From contig JAFRRA010000004.1 of NCBI GenBank assembly GCA_017428325.1, forward strand, positions 62,001 through 126,000: a stretch of 64,000 nt of DNA, written 5' to 3'. Origin of the DNA: Bacteroidales bacterium. Its GTDB lineage: Bacteria > Bacteroidota > Bacteroidia > Bacteroidales > UBA932. The position numbers and the translations under genes were made by a program. Numbering within the stretch: the first letter of the stretch is position 1; each line of letters begins with the position of its first letter. Of this stretch, positions 1-9,247 are shown in pieces. Under the pieces are notes generated by a model that made no database searches, was not told the DNA's origin, and was given only the letters and a program-made list of their open reading frames with translations.

Positions 1-1091
1 GCGGAACGGTCCGCAAGACCCTGACTCAGGATGAAATAATCGCCGAGGTAAAAGCCCTTCAGGATGAGGGCCAGAAAAGGCTGATCCTCGTGTTCGGGGA
101 GTCTCCGGTTTACGGTCCGGATTTCATAGCAAACTGTGTTAAAACCGTTTACGGAGTCCACAGCGGCAACGGGGCTATCCGCAGGGTGAACATCAACGCC
201 GCCCCGCTGGACGTGGCAGGATACAAGATTGTCAAGGCGGAAGGCATCGGAACATACCAGATTTTCCAGGAAACTTACCATAGGGAAACCTATGCCAAAT
301 ACCACCCGGCAAACACCGTCAAGGGAGACTTCATGTGGAGGCTGGACAGTCTGGACAGGGCTTTTGAGGCGGGCATTGACGACCTCGGCATCGGAGCTCT
401 CATCGGCCTGTATGACTGGAGGTTCGAGGTTATGGGACTGGTTAGCCACGCCCTGCACCTGAAGGAAAAGTTCGGGGTTGGCCCTCATACGATCAGCTTC
501 CCGAGAATCCAGCCGGCAGAGGGCATGAACCTGCCTCTCCCGTACAAATGCTCAGACGAGGACTTCAAGCATCTGGTAGCAGTGCTCCGTCTTGCCGTTC
601 CATATACCGGAATGATTATGACCGCAAGAGAATCCCCTGAAATAAGGAACGAGGTTATGCATCTGGGAGTGAGCCAAATAGATGCCGGAACGCATCTGGA
701 GATCGGCGGCTACAGTTCACATTCCGAGAAGCAGGCTCTGGAAAGGGAGCAGTTCCAGGTCGGTGACACCAGAGGGCTTGACCAGGTAACCGGATGGCTT
801 CTGGGAGAAGGTTTCATACCGAGTTTCTGCACTTCCTGCTACAGGGCCGGAAGGACTGGAGACCGCTTTATGGAATTCGCCGAGAAAGGTCTCATCAACA
901 AGTTCTGTACTCCTAACGCCCTCCTGACACTTGCAGAATACCTCCAGGATTACGCGTCTGCGGCCACAAAGGAACTTGGCGATACATTGATAGAAAAGGA
1001 ACTGCAGAAGATGCCGGAAGATGCCTGGAAAGAAAGGATTAAGGATAACCTCAGAAAGATTCAGACAGGACAAAGGGATCTCAGAGTTTAA
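1..1091 (+). CDS. hydG: [FeFe] hydrogenase H-cluster radical SAM maturase HydG (3' part)
   Basis: HydG cleaves tyrosine and builds the Fe(CO)(CN) unit that becomes the diiron site of [FeFe] hydrogenase. The gene enters from the left edge (first whole codon at base 3), so the N-terminal radical SAM cysteine motif lies outside the window. About 363 codons remain. The C-terminal second-cluster motif is intact: CTSC, with cysteine codons at 828 and 837, followed by 22 residues and a cysteine at 906, the family's CX2CX22C signature. The region around IRRVNINAAPLDV is also typical. It is followed after 9 nt by rel in the same direction. The hydrogenase it should serve (hydBAC) is 41 kb away in the window. 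HydE and HydF are not seen here and may lie upstream. Assignment is firm; completeness of the 5' end is unknown. Confidence 0.95.
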   Translation, partial: GTVRKTLTQDEIIAEVKALQDEGQKRLILVFGESPVYGPDFIANCVKTVYGVHSGNGAIRRVNINAAPLDVAGYKIVKAEGIGTYQIFQETYHRETYAKYHPANTVKGDFMWRLDSLDRAFEAGIDDLGIGALIGLYDWRFEVMGLVSHALHLKEKFGVGPHTISFPRIQPAEGMNLPLPYKCSDEDFKHLVAVLRLAVPYTGMIMTARESPEIRNEVMHLGVSQIDAGTHLEIGGYSSHSEKQALEREQFQVGDTRGLDQVTGWLLGEGFIPSFCTSCYRAGRTGDRFMEFAEKGLINKFCTPNALLTLAEYLQDYASAATKELGDTLIEKELQKMPEDAWKERIKDNLRKIQTGQRDLRV

Positions 1092-1100
1092 GATGAATAT

Positions 1101-3320
1101 ATGAGCGATTTTACTAAAGAAGACAACGAACTTATCCAGCGGGAATTCGAGCAGCTGAGACTTGCCGCCCTTAAAAGGTGCGCCTCCCAGGAGGAGTACG
1201 AGGGTGTCATAAAGGCGTTCGAGTTTGCCAACGAGGCGCATAAGGGTATTAGACGCCGCTCCGGCGAGCCGTACATAATCCACCCTATCGCCGTAGCCAA
1301 GATTGTGGTGCAGGAAATCGGACTGGGTTACAAATCCATCGTAACCGCTCTGCTTCACGATGTTGTGGAGGACACGGAATATACCGTGGAGGATATAGAA
1401 AGGCTATTCGGCAGCAAGATCGCTTCTCTCGTAGACGGACTGACCAAGATCAAGTCCGCGATGGACAGCAAGATGGAAGGAGAGCTCAACGAGAAATCCA
1501 TCCAGGCCGAGAACTTCAAGAGAATACTTCTCACGCTCAACGATGACGTAAGGGTCATTCTCATCAAGCTGGCGGACAGGCTCCACAACCTGCGCACCAT
1601 CGATTCCATGCCGGAACGCAAGCAGGACAAGATCCTCAGCGAGACAATGTACATATTCATTCCTCTGGCTCACAGGCTCGGACTTTACAGCATAAAGAGC
1701 GAGATGGAGAATATCTGGCTGAAATTCAGGCAGCCGGAGCAATATCAGGAGATTTCCAGACGCATTAACGAGTATTCGCAGGCCAAGGGAGGAAGCATAG
1801 ACAACTTCATTGAACCGATCTCCAAGCTCCTGGAACAGGCACACTACAAGTTCACGATTACAAAGAGGATCAAGACACCTTATTCCGTCTGGAACAAGAT
1901 GCAGACCAAGGGGATTCCTTTCGAGGAAATCTATGACCTCTTTGCCGTGAGAATCGTGTTCACTCCGAAGAGAGGCACCTCGGAAAGGAAGCAGTGCTGG
2001 GACATATACTCCCTGATTACAGAGGATTACCTGTCCAATACGGACCGCATCCGCGATTGGGTCAGCACCCCTAAGTCCAATGGCTACGAGGCTCTTCACT
2101 GCACCCTCATGAGCCCGCAGGGAGGATGGGTGGAAGTCCAGATCAGGACAGTGAGGATGAACGCCATCGCGGAAAAAGGTGTTGCAGCCCACTGGAACTA
2201 CAAGGGTGAAAAAATCCAGAATCCGGAGAACGACATGGATAACTGGCTGAATATGGTCAGGGAAGTGCTGGAGAACCCTGATGTGAATGCTCTCGAGTTC
2301 CTGGACAACTTCCACAGCGGGCTGATGAGCAAGGAGATATACGTATTCACACCAGCCGGGGAGGCCAAGAGGCTGGAAAAGGGAGCCACGGTGCTGGACT
2401 TTGCCTACGCAATCCACTCCGAAATCGGAAACAGGGCCATAGCCGCCAAGGTTAACCTGAAACTTGTCCCTATCTCATATGTACTCAGGAACGGAGACCA
2501 GGTGGAGATCATAACGGCCGATTCCCAGAAACCTCAGCGCAAATGGCTGGAATTCGTAAAGACCACAAAGGCCCGCAACATCATCCTGGACAGCATCAAG
2601 GGAGATATCAAGGATACAATCAAGAACGGCCAGGAAATCCTTGAGAAGGAACTGGACAAGCTTGGAGTCAAACTCCATATAAGGGTGCTGAAGAAACTCA
2701 TAGACGAGTTCAAGGTCAGCAACAAGGACGAGCTATACAGCAAGATCGGCTCCGGCCTGATAGACCTTAAAAATCTGGACGCCATACTGAAGAAGAACAA
2801 GGAAAACAAGCTGGTGCAGTTCTGGAACCTGCAGTTCTTCAAGCACAAGGACTTCCTGCTCAAGGAGAATCCGGTAGACAAGACCCTGTCCTACAAGGTG
2901 GCCGATTGCTGCAACCCTATTCCTGGAGATCCCGTAATCGGATTTGTGGACGAGGACGGTCAGGTTGTCATCCACAAGAAGGTATGCCCGAAAGCCATAT
3001 CCCTTGCCGCCACGGAAGGCGGAAAGATAATCAACGCAAAATGGACAAAGCACACCATACTGTCTTTCCTTGCCAGAATCGAGCTCAAGGGTATAGACCG
3101 TCTGGGAATAGTCAATGACATTACAAGATACATAACCCTTATACTTTCCGTAAACATCCGTAAACTGTTCTTTGAAACTCATGACGGGGTATTCTACGGA
3201 TATATAGACCTTTACGTGCATAATGCCAAAGACCTGGAGGAGATGATGGCACACATTGAGGAAATCAAGGGTATAGACTCGGCCACAAGAGTGGACATAA
3301 AAGAGGAGGACCGCGTATGA
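1101..3320 (+). CDS. rel: Bifunctional (p)ppGpp synthetase/hydrolase, RelA/SpoT family
   Basis: Cytoplasmic enzyme that makes and degrades the alarmone (p)ppGpp. The 739-residue protein has the full long-RSH layout. An N-terminal HD hydrolase domain carries H61 and H86-D87 in LLHDVVED. A synthetase domain has SNGYEALH near residue 327 and EVQIRT shortly after. A TGS domain begins near IYVFTPAGEA, a conserved-cysteine region contains DCCNPIPGD, and the C-terminus is ACT-like. Because the HD residues and the synthetase motifs are both present, the protein is predicted to be bifunctional. It starts 9 nt after hydG and its stop overlaps the next gene by ATGA, which suggests cotranscription. The length is normal for the family. 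Whether a second RSH gene exists elsewhere cannot be seen. Confidence 0.96.
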   Translation: MSDFTKEDNELIQREFEQLRLAALKRCASQEEYEGVIKAFEFANEAHKGIRRRSGEPYIIHPIAVAKIVVQEIGLGYKSIVTALLHDVVEDTEYTVEDIERLFGSKIASLVDGLTKIKSAMDSKMEGELNEKSIQAENFKRILLTLNDDVRVILIKLADRLHNLRTIDSMPERKQDKILSETMYIFIPLAHRLGLYSIKSEMENIWLKFRQPEQYQEISRRINEYSQAKGGSIDNFIEPISKLLEQAHYKFTITKRIKTPYSVWNKMQTKGIPFEEIYDLFAVRIVFTPKRGTSERKQCWDIYSLITEDYLSNTDRIRDWVSTPKSNGYEALHCTLMSPQGGWVEVQIRTVRMNAIAEKGVAAHWNYKGEKIQNPENDMDNWLNMVREVLENPDVNALEFLDNFHSGLMSKEIYVFTPAGEAKRLEKGATVLDFAYAIHSEIGNRAIAAKVNLKLVPISYVLRNGDQVEIITADSQKPQRKWLEFVKTTKARNIILDSIKGDIKDTIKNGQEILEKELDKLGVKLHIRVLKKLIDEFKVSNKDELYSKIGSGLIDLKNLDAILKKNKENKLVQFWNLQFFKHKDFLLKENPVDKTLSYKVADCCNPIPGDPVIGFVDEDGQVVIHKKVCPKAISLAATEGGKIINAKWTKHTILSFLARIELKGIDRLGIVNDITRYITLILSVNIRKLFFETHDGVFYGYIDLYVHNAKDLEEMMAHIEEIKGIDSATRVDIKEEDRV

Positions 3321-5260
3321 GAAAACTGAAAGAATCATTGCTTGGAGCATTGGCGGCCCCGCTGGCGGCTCTGCTGATTGTTGCGGCTTCACAAAGCTGC
3401 GCCAACACAAAGCAGGGACCTGTCGGTGGCCCCAAAGATACCATTCCGCCCGTTATTGTCGGGATTTCCCCTGATGCTCCTATGCTGAACTTCCCCGTAA
3501 ATAAAGGTAAGATATCCATTACCTTCAACGAATATGTCCAGCTGAAGAACCAGTATCAGGAAATAGTCCTTTCTCCTCCTTCAAAGAAAAGGCCTGTCGC
3601 CAAGATCAAGAAAAAGAGCGTCGTCGTTTCATTCGACGACACCCTCAGGGCAAACCAGACATACTCCCTGGCTTTCGGAAATGCGATTTCCGATGTTAAC
3701 GAAAGCAATCCGTTCAACGGATATGTCATCAACTTCTCGACCGGAGACAGCATGGACTCGCTCATAATAAGCGGTACCGTAATGGATTATGCCACCCTCC
3801 TTCCTCTAAAGGGTATTTATGTCGCACTTTATGCCAACCCTAAGGATTCCTGCATAATCAAGGACCTGGCCGATGCGGCTACCAGGAGCGATGACTGGGG
3901 CTATTTCTGCCTCAGAGGACTCAAGGGCGTTCCATATACCATCTACGCTTTCGAGGACAAGAACAACAACATGCTCTATGACAGGGGCGGAGAGCTTGTC
4001 GGTTTCTGTGATTCAACGATAACCCCTTCCATCGCCGCCCGTCCGGGAATGTCCCAGATTAAGATGATGGATATGAAGGACACCGTAGGCTGTCTTTCCA
4101 GACCTAGCCAGACAGATATATACCTGTTCAAGGAAAAACTGAGCAACCAATACATAGAAAGCACCGGAAGAATTTCAGAAAAAGAGTGTTACGTTAAATT
4201 CAGAAGCGAGAATCCGCAGATAGACACATTCAGGATAAAAGGTATTTTCGACGACAGGATAATCCGCCAGTTCAACCCCGATGGAGACTCCCTGACATTC
4301 TGGATCAACGATCCGAAGTCTGTACAGGACACACTGTTTCTGAGAATCAACTATATGAAGACTGATTCCACAGGAACCCTGAAACCATACGGGGAAACTT
4401 TCAAGCTTGTCAAGCCTTTTGACAAGAGCAAGCTCAAGGATTCCGACAAGCAAGACCCGACAAACTCAGGTCTGACAAACGATTACCTCAAGAATCTGGG
4501 CAAGGCGGGAAAGACAGACCGCAACGACCCGTTCAAAAACGATAAGGACAAGGGCATGAAGACCCTGGAAAAATCGGATAAGGACAAAAAGCCGGAGCAG
4601 AGGAAGGATTTGCTGAAGACGGAAGTTAAGGTCGATGGAAAGACCGTGGAGAATATGGGAATAGACATTACAGTTCCTTCACCGCTGGTCAAGACCGATT
4701 TCGACTCCATAATGTTCACCACCTCAACACCTAGGAAAATCGTTTCAAATGTAAAATTCCACGTGGAAAGGGACTCCACCAACATCCTCCACTACATCAT
4801 AAAGGCAGATGACCCTTACAAGGTGGGAAACGACTACAGGCTCAAAATTCCGATGGCTTTGTTCAAGGATGTAAACGGTTTCACCAATGATTCCATCATA
4901 AAGACATTCTCCCTGCCTACGGATGACAAGCTAAGCTCCATCACCCTGGAAATCAGCGGAACACAGGGCAAGAAATACATCGTTGAACTTGTCAGCGAGA
5001 AAAGGGATAAAGTATACCTTAAATACGATATCTCATCAGACGGAGAGCTCCGCTTCCCTTATCTTAACGCCGGAGTGTATTCATTCAGGATTACCCAGGA
5101 CCTGAACGGGAACGGCAAGCTGGATGTGGGAGACATACTGCTTAAGAAACTTCCGGAAAAGGCAAGGCTGTTCAAGATGCCGGACGGAAAAGTCATAATA
5201 AAACTCAAGGAACAGACAGACCTCACACAGTCAGTCGACCTTATAAAACTGTTCGAATAG
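3317..5260 (+). CDS. Ig-like domain (Big_5 type) lipoprotein
   Basis: Predicted cell-envelope lipoprotein of 647 residues. The N-terminus has a positively charged start, a hydrophobic stretch and a lipobox ending at Cys33 (ASQSCAN). It is followed by GPVGGPKDTIPP, an N-terminal signature recurrent in Bacteroidota lipoproteins with a bacterial Ig-like domain. The first 100 or so residues after it (NKGKISITFNEYVQL and onwards) fit that domain. A central lysine- and aspartate-rich stretch (about residues 375-440) is probably disordered. The C-terminus contains DLNGNGKLDVGD, an aspartate/asparagine loop resembling a calcium-binding or dockerin-like turn. It overlaps rel by 4 nt and is directly followed by a predicted outer-membrane protein, so the pair may work together. 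The function is unknown. Confidence 0.8.
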   Translation: MRKLKESLLGALAAPLAALLIVAASQSCANTKQGPVGGPKDTIPPVIVGISPDAPMLNFPVNKGKISITFNEYVQLKNQYQEIVLSPPSKKRPVAKIKKKSVVVSFDDTLRANQTYSLAFGNAISDVNESNPFNGYVINFSTGDSMDSLIISGTVMDYATLLPLKGIYVALYANPKDSCIIKDLADAATRSDDWGYFCLRGLKGVPYTIYAFEDKNNNMLYDRGGELVGFCDSTITPSIAARPGMSQIKMMDMKDTVGCLSRPSQTDIYLFKEKLSNQYIESTGRISEKECYVKFRSENPQIDTFRIKGIFDDRIIRQFNPDGDSLTFWINDPKSVQDTLFLRINYMKTDSTGTLKPYGETFKLVKPFDKSKLKDSDKQDPTNSGLTNDYLKNLGKAGKTDRNDPFKNDKDKGMKTLEKSDKDKKPEQRKDLLKTEVKVDGKTVENMGIDITVPSPLVKTDFDSIMFTTSTPRKIVSNVKFHVERDSTNILHYIIKADDPYKVGNDYRLKIPMALFKDVNGFTNDSIIKTFSLPTDDKLSSITLEISGTQGKKYIVELVSEKRDKVYLKYDISSDGELRFPYLNAGVYSFRITQDLNGNGKLDVGDILLKKLPEKARLFKMPDGKVIIKLKEQTDLTQSVDLIKLFE

Positions 5261-6043
5261 ATGAAAAGAGTCATTGTTGCCATATTACTGACTTTCATAT
5301 CCCTGCAAGGATATTCCCAGATTGTGGACACCCTGGACATTATGAAGGAATTCGACGAGTATTCCTTCAGGGACGCCAAGGTAACCGGCCAGGTGAAGGA
5401 TTCCACCCGCCTGAGAGAGCATCTTTTCGGAGTCAAATGGGGAATGGCAATCAACACCCTCAGCGTTAGCGTAGACTACGACAAGGGTCCTATAACCACG
5501 CCGATGAACTTCGGTGTCTACTACACCTATTATCATTCTCTCTGGAACTCCATTTCCCTTTTCGGCGTGGAAACCGGCCTCCAGATGAACGAAGAAGGCT
5601 ACAAGACCCTGATTAAGGACGAGAATAAAAAGGTTGTACAGGAAGGCAAGGAAACTTTCCGCAATCTGACCTTCCCGTTCGTATCCCAGTTCAGGATAGA
5701 CTTCTGGAATATGAGGCTGCTGGCCAACGCGGGAGTATTTGTGGCCAGGAGGCAGAGCGCCAGCTTCTCCGGCCTGCTTCCGGAAACAGTCAGTTCCACC
5801 TGGAAAAAATGGGGCTACGGATTCATAGCCGGAGGAGGCATAGCATATGTCTTCAGGCCATTTGAGATCCATGCGGAAGCCAATTACAAATACAATCTGA
5901 GCAACCTCTACGACAAGAAGGCCTTCTATGGGGACGAATACTGGGTTTCCACCCATACCGGCCAGATAATCATATCCGTAGGCCTTTTCTACAGATTCGG
6001 CGGAAGCTCATACAAGAACCCTGCAAACGCGCCAAGGAGATGA
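5261..6043 (+). CDS. Predicted outer-membrane beta-barrel protein
   Basis: The 260-residue protein has a clear signal peptide (MKRVIVAILLTFISLQGYSQ, cleavage after about residue 20). It then has alternating hydrophobic and aromatic strands with many glycines, such as FGVYYTYYHSLWNSISLFGVETGL, shown here only in part: FGVYYTYYHSLW near residues 86-97. It ends in strand-like sequence near GLFYRFGG. That pattern suggests a small porin-like barrel of the outer membrane, but no specific family was recognised. The ATG follows the stop of the lipoprotein gene with no gap, and its own stop overlaps ispG (ATGA at 6040-6043). Translation of the three genes is therefore probably coupled. Function is unknown. 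Confidence 0.65.
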   Translation: MKRVIVAILLTFISLQGYSQIVDTLDIMKEFDEYSFRDAKVTGQVKDSTRLREHLFGVKWGMAINTLSVSVDYDKGPITTPMNFGVYYTYYHSLWNSISLFGVETGLQMNEEGYKTLIKDENKKVVQEGKETFRNLTFPFVSQFRIDFWNMRLLANAGVFVARRQSASFSGLLPETVSSTWKKWGYGFIAGGGIAYVFRPFEIHAEANYKYNLSNLYDKKAFYGDEYWVSTHTGQIIISVGLFYRFGGSSYKNPANAPRR

Positions 6044-7368
6044 AAAGGTTACAAGCAAAGGCCGCAGGACTGACAATCGGAGGCGGCGCCCCTATCGCCG
6101 TCCAGACGATGTGCAACACCCATACCCAGGATGTGGAGAAAAGCGTTGCCCAGTGCCTTGAAATGGCGGATGCCGGAGCAAAGCTGATAAGGCTTACCAC
6201 CCAGGGTTTCAAGGAAGTGGAAGCCCTTGCAAAAATTAAGGATATCTTAAGGAACCAAGGTATTAACACCCCTCTTGTCGCCGATGTGCACTTCAATTCC
6301 GAAGTCGCCATTGCCGCGGCGCAGGTCGCCGACAAGGTCAGGATCAATCCTGGCAATTTCTCCCAGGTACACAAGGACGCCCAGAGCCAGTTCTCCCGCT
6401 TCATAGAAGTCTGCCGAAAATATAAGACCGCCGTAAGGATCGGGCTTAACCACGGTTCACTGGGAGAAGACATCGTCAACAGGTACGGAAATACCCCTGA
6501 AGGCATGAAACAGGCTGCTATGCAATGGCTTGCGATGTGTGTAGACGAGAAATTCGACAATGTTGTAGTATCTCTGAAGGCCAGTAACACCATAGTTATG
6601 AGCCAGGCCTATCTACTGCTCTACAAGGCGATGGAAGAGAGCGGAACCGTATTCCCTGTCCATCTGGGAGTCACCGAGGCCGGCAATGCGGATCAGGGAA
6701 GGATCAAGTCCGCCATTGGCATCGGAGCCCTTCTGGACAAGGGCATAGGAGATACCATCAGGATTTCCCTGACAGAGAATCCTGTCAACGAGATTCCGGC
6801 TGGAATGCAGATCGCGGATTTCTTCGAGAGCGGTCTGGAAGCAAAACTGAAAGAAACCGTAAAACAGCAGAACAGCCGCTCTCCAATCCTTCCGTTCAAC
6901 GCCCTCGAGTGTAACACGGAAGACTGGAACCGCTTCATTATCAGGGCGGCATCCCTATTCGGAGTTATGCTTCTAGAAAAGGAAATCGATGATTTCACCA
7001 TCGCCGATGCTCCATATTCCAATAAAGAGATGGAAGCCCTCAAGGAAAATATCCAGCAAGGAGCAAGAAGAGTCTTCTACCATCCTGAATACATAGCCTG
7101 CCCGGGATGCGGAAGGACCCAATATAATCTGGAGGAAACTTTCAACAAGGTCAAGGAAAAGACCTCTCATCTGAAAGGAGTCAGGATCGCCGTTATGGGT
7201 TGCATTGTAAACGGCCCGGGAGAAATGGCGGACGCAGACTACGGCTATGTCGGCCAGGGAGGCGGACTGGTAACCATCTACAAAGGCAAGAATCCGGTCC
7301 TGAAATCAGTTCCGGATTCCGAAGCTATTGACCAATTGCTGAGGATAATAGAAGAAGACAGCAAGTAA
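6040..7368 (+). CDS. ispG: 4-hydroxy-3-methylbut-2-enyl diphosphate synthase IspG, short form
   Basis: IspG is the [4Fe-4S] enzyme of the MEP isoprenoid pathway that converts methylerythritol cyclodiphosphate to HMBPP. The 442-residue protein starts with the TIM-barrel signature GGGAPIAVQTM. The iron-sulfur domain follows, with CPGCGR near residue 352 and GCIVNGPGE near 387, at the spacing seen in E. coli. About 101 residues separate NPVNEI from CPGC, compared with about 21 in E. coli and well over 200 in the three-domain enzymes usual in Bacteroidota. The extra segment resembles only the last part of that middle domain. The active-site motifs look intact. It ends 1 nt from the stop of a convergent gene, leaving no room for a terminator. 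Confidence 0.93.
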   Translation: MKRLQAKAAGLTIGGGAPIAVQTMCNTHTQDVEKSVAQCLEMADAGAKLIRLTTQGFKEVEALAKIKDILRNQGINTPLVADVHFNSEVAIAAAQVADKVRINPGNFSQVHKDAQSQFSRFIEVCRKYKTAVRIGLNHGSLGEDIVNRYGNTPEGMKQAAMQWLAMCVDEKFDNVVVSLKASNTIVMSQAYLLLYKAMEESGTVFPVHLGVTEAGNADQGRIKSAIGIGALLDKGIGDTIRISLTENPVNEIPAGMQIADFFESGLEAKLKETVKQQNSRSPILPFNALECNTEDWNRFIIRAASLFGVMLLEKEIDDFTIADAPYSNKEMEALKENIQQGARRVFYHPEYIACPGCGRTQYNLEETFNKVKEKTSHLKGVRIAVMGCIVNGPGEMADADYGYVGQGGGLVTIYKGKNPVLKSVPDSEAIDQLLRIIEEDSK

Positions 7369-7369
7369 T

Positions 7370-9247
7370 TCACTGCTTCCTTTTGAATACAATCTTCGAG
7401 GTGCACAAATTATTGAATTTACGCACCGCCGTCTTGTATGCGGCATAGTCTTCCTTTGGATAACGTCCCGCCTTAAATACGGTTTTGAGAACAACTATCA
7501 CCTTGCTGCCCTCAGTTTTTACAGATGAGGAAAAGCTGGCAAAACTGCACTCCATATTCACAGGTTTAGGAAGTCCTTCCGGCTCGTAAGTAACCGGAAC
7601 ATTAATCTCTATGGTATCCAGATAAGTAGAACCTGTTTCAATGAAAACTTCGTTCTTGCGCTCCCCTCTCTGCCAGTTGAAACCGTTGCGCAAAGGAGTC
7701 ATGGGTATGAAAAGGCGGTCTCCGTTGGATTCCGCATAATTTCGGCATTCCACAGAGTAATCAGTTGTAATCTCCGGAACATAATCCCTGCCTTTCAAAG
7801 GATAATCCCGGAAGTTATCCTTTATTGAATTGATTTTAGGGTTATTGCTGGTAACCACAATATTACCGGCCACTCTTTCCGACTTCTCCTTTTCGCTCAT
7901 TTCATACAGCCGGAGTCGAGACTCGACAAAATCAAGACAGGCTCTCTGGCTTACATTTACAGTCGCATCACCGGTTGAGGCAACGTAAAGTCTTACCTTA
8001 TTTTCCAGGCGGGACAGGCTGTCGGCATACCTGGAACAACGGACAAAATCCCCGCCACTGTCTTTTATGAGAAGAACCTGATGACCGGCCACATCATCAT
8101 GCCTGTAACCTAGCGGGACCAAAGGATTGGTACATTCCACCCAAAGGGTATCTCCCTGCATAATACCGCCGTCCTTAAGCGGAACGGCCAGCATAGCATG
8201 ATTCATGCTCCCGACAGATGAATAATCCTTGTCAAAATCCGCGCGGTTAGTATTGAGGATAAAGTAATCGGACTCCACACCTATAGCCTCAAGCATGGAC
8301 TTCATATAGTTGGAAAGGCCCTTGCAGTCTCCGAATCCCGTTCTGGAAACAGTAGAAGCGGGAAACGGCTTGTATCCGCCAATTCCAAGCTGTATGCTCA
8401 CATATCTGGTCGTTTTTCTGAGGTATTCATAAAGAACCTTAACCTTTTCAAAGGTGTTGGTGCAACCGGAAGTCATTTCCCTGACCTTGGCTTTGTCTTC
8501 TTCTGTCAGATCCCATGTGTCTTTCTGAAGATCATACAACCAAAGACCTATGTCTTTCCAGCTGCCCTGCTTGCCCTCTACATTCGAAAACATGAAAGTC
8601 TCGGGAGAGGCATACACATGGGGAACGACCTCCCTTGCCGGAGGCATCTTGTCCTCGGACTCGAATCCCTGATAATCATTGAATCGCCAGATATATCTTT
8701 CCTTGAAGTCTTCTTTAACGATATCCGGCTCAACTGTAGCGCTGTACTGTATTTTTGTCCCCTTCGGAACCTCCACTGAATACTCCCCTTTTTCCAGTCT
8801 GACATTTTCTCCCGTAACCGGAAAATAAGAAGGGAAAGCAGGCACTCCCCTCTTGTAAGTCAGTGTATATTCGTATTCCACGATGAAGGGAACCGGAGCC
8901 AGAGGCCTGCAGAAATACACGAAAGAATCGTCGGCCAGTTCCTGTGCCAAAGCCCTGGAATCCAAATCCTGGCGGCGAAGTTTCTTGATTACCTTTCCGG
9001 CTGTGTTGGTTATTGTCGCCGAGAAGGAAGACAAAGACCTGTCTCTATCCGTAAAAATCGTTATCCGTCCCATGGATTCTGCGGATTCCTTATTAATACG
9101 GATCTTGCAGTATACCGAATATGTTCCTGAAGAAAGGCTTTTCATCTGGAAAGACTCCCTGCTTTCCAGAATGTCTGCAGCGCTATCCTGTCCTGAACTG
9201 ACTACCGGAATAAGAGCCAGGAACAATAATGTCAGAAAGCGTTTCAT
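7370..9247 (-). CDS. DUF3857 and transglutaminase-like secreted protein (catalytic residues present)
   Basis: Secreted or envelope protein of 625 residues with a signal peptide (MKRFLTLLFLALIPVVSSGQ). The N-terminal half is DUF3857-like. A transglutaminase/protease-like core follows: GDCKGLSNYM puts a candidate nucleophile at Cys308, and NHAMLAV gives the histidine near residue 348. A downstream acidic position (LWVECTN) could complete the triad. In known families this core catalyses amide transfer or hydrolysis; the substrate here is unknown. It is the last and the only apparently catalytic member of three adjacent paralogues, and its start overlaps the preceding gene's stop by 4 nt. The three follow the hut operon closely, so they may share its transcript. 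Confidence 0.82.
   Translation of the reverse strand: MKRFLTLLFLALIPVVSSGQDSAADILESRESFQMKSLSSGTYSVYCKIRINKESAESMGRITIFTDRDRSLSSFSATITNTAGKVIKKLRRQDLDSRALAQELADDSFVYFCRPLAPVPFIVEYEYTLTYKRGVPAFPSYFPVTGENVRLEKGEYSVEVPKGTKIQYSATVEPDIVKEDFKERYIWRFNDYQGFESEDKMPPAREVVPHVYASPETFMFSNVEGKQGSWKDIGLWLYDLQKDTWDLTEEDKAKVREMTSGCTNTFEKVKVLYEYLRKTTRYVSIQLGIGGYKPFPASTVSRTGFGDCKGLSNYMKSMLEAIGVESDYFILNTNRADFDKDYSSVGSMNHAMLAVPLKDGGIMQGDTLWVECTNPLVPLGYRHDDVAGHQVLLIKDSGGDFVRCSRYADSLSRLENKVRLYVASTGDATVNVSQRACLDFVESRLRLYEMSEKEKSERVAGNIVVTSNNPKINSIKDNFRDYPLKGRDYVPEITTDYSVECRNYAESNGDRLFIPMTPLRNGFNWQRGERKNEVFIETGSTYLDTIEINVPVTYEPEGLPKPVNMECSFASFSSSVKTEGSKVIVVLKTVFKAGRYPKEDYAAYKTAVRKFNNLCTSKIVFKRKQ

Noticed and set aside
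1404-2417. Open frame of 337 codons on the minus strand inside rel
   Set aside because: It lies entirely opposite a well-conserved gene, has no family features and no start signals; the long frame follows from codon usage of the real gene.
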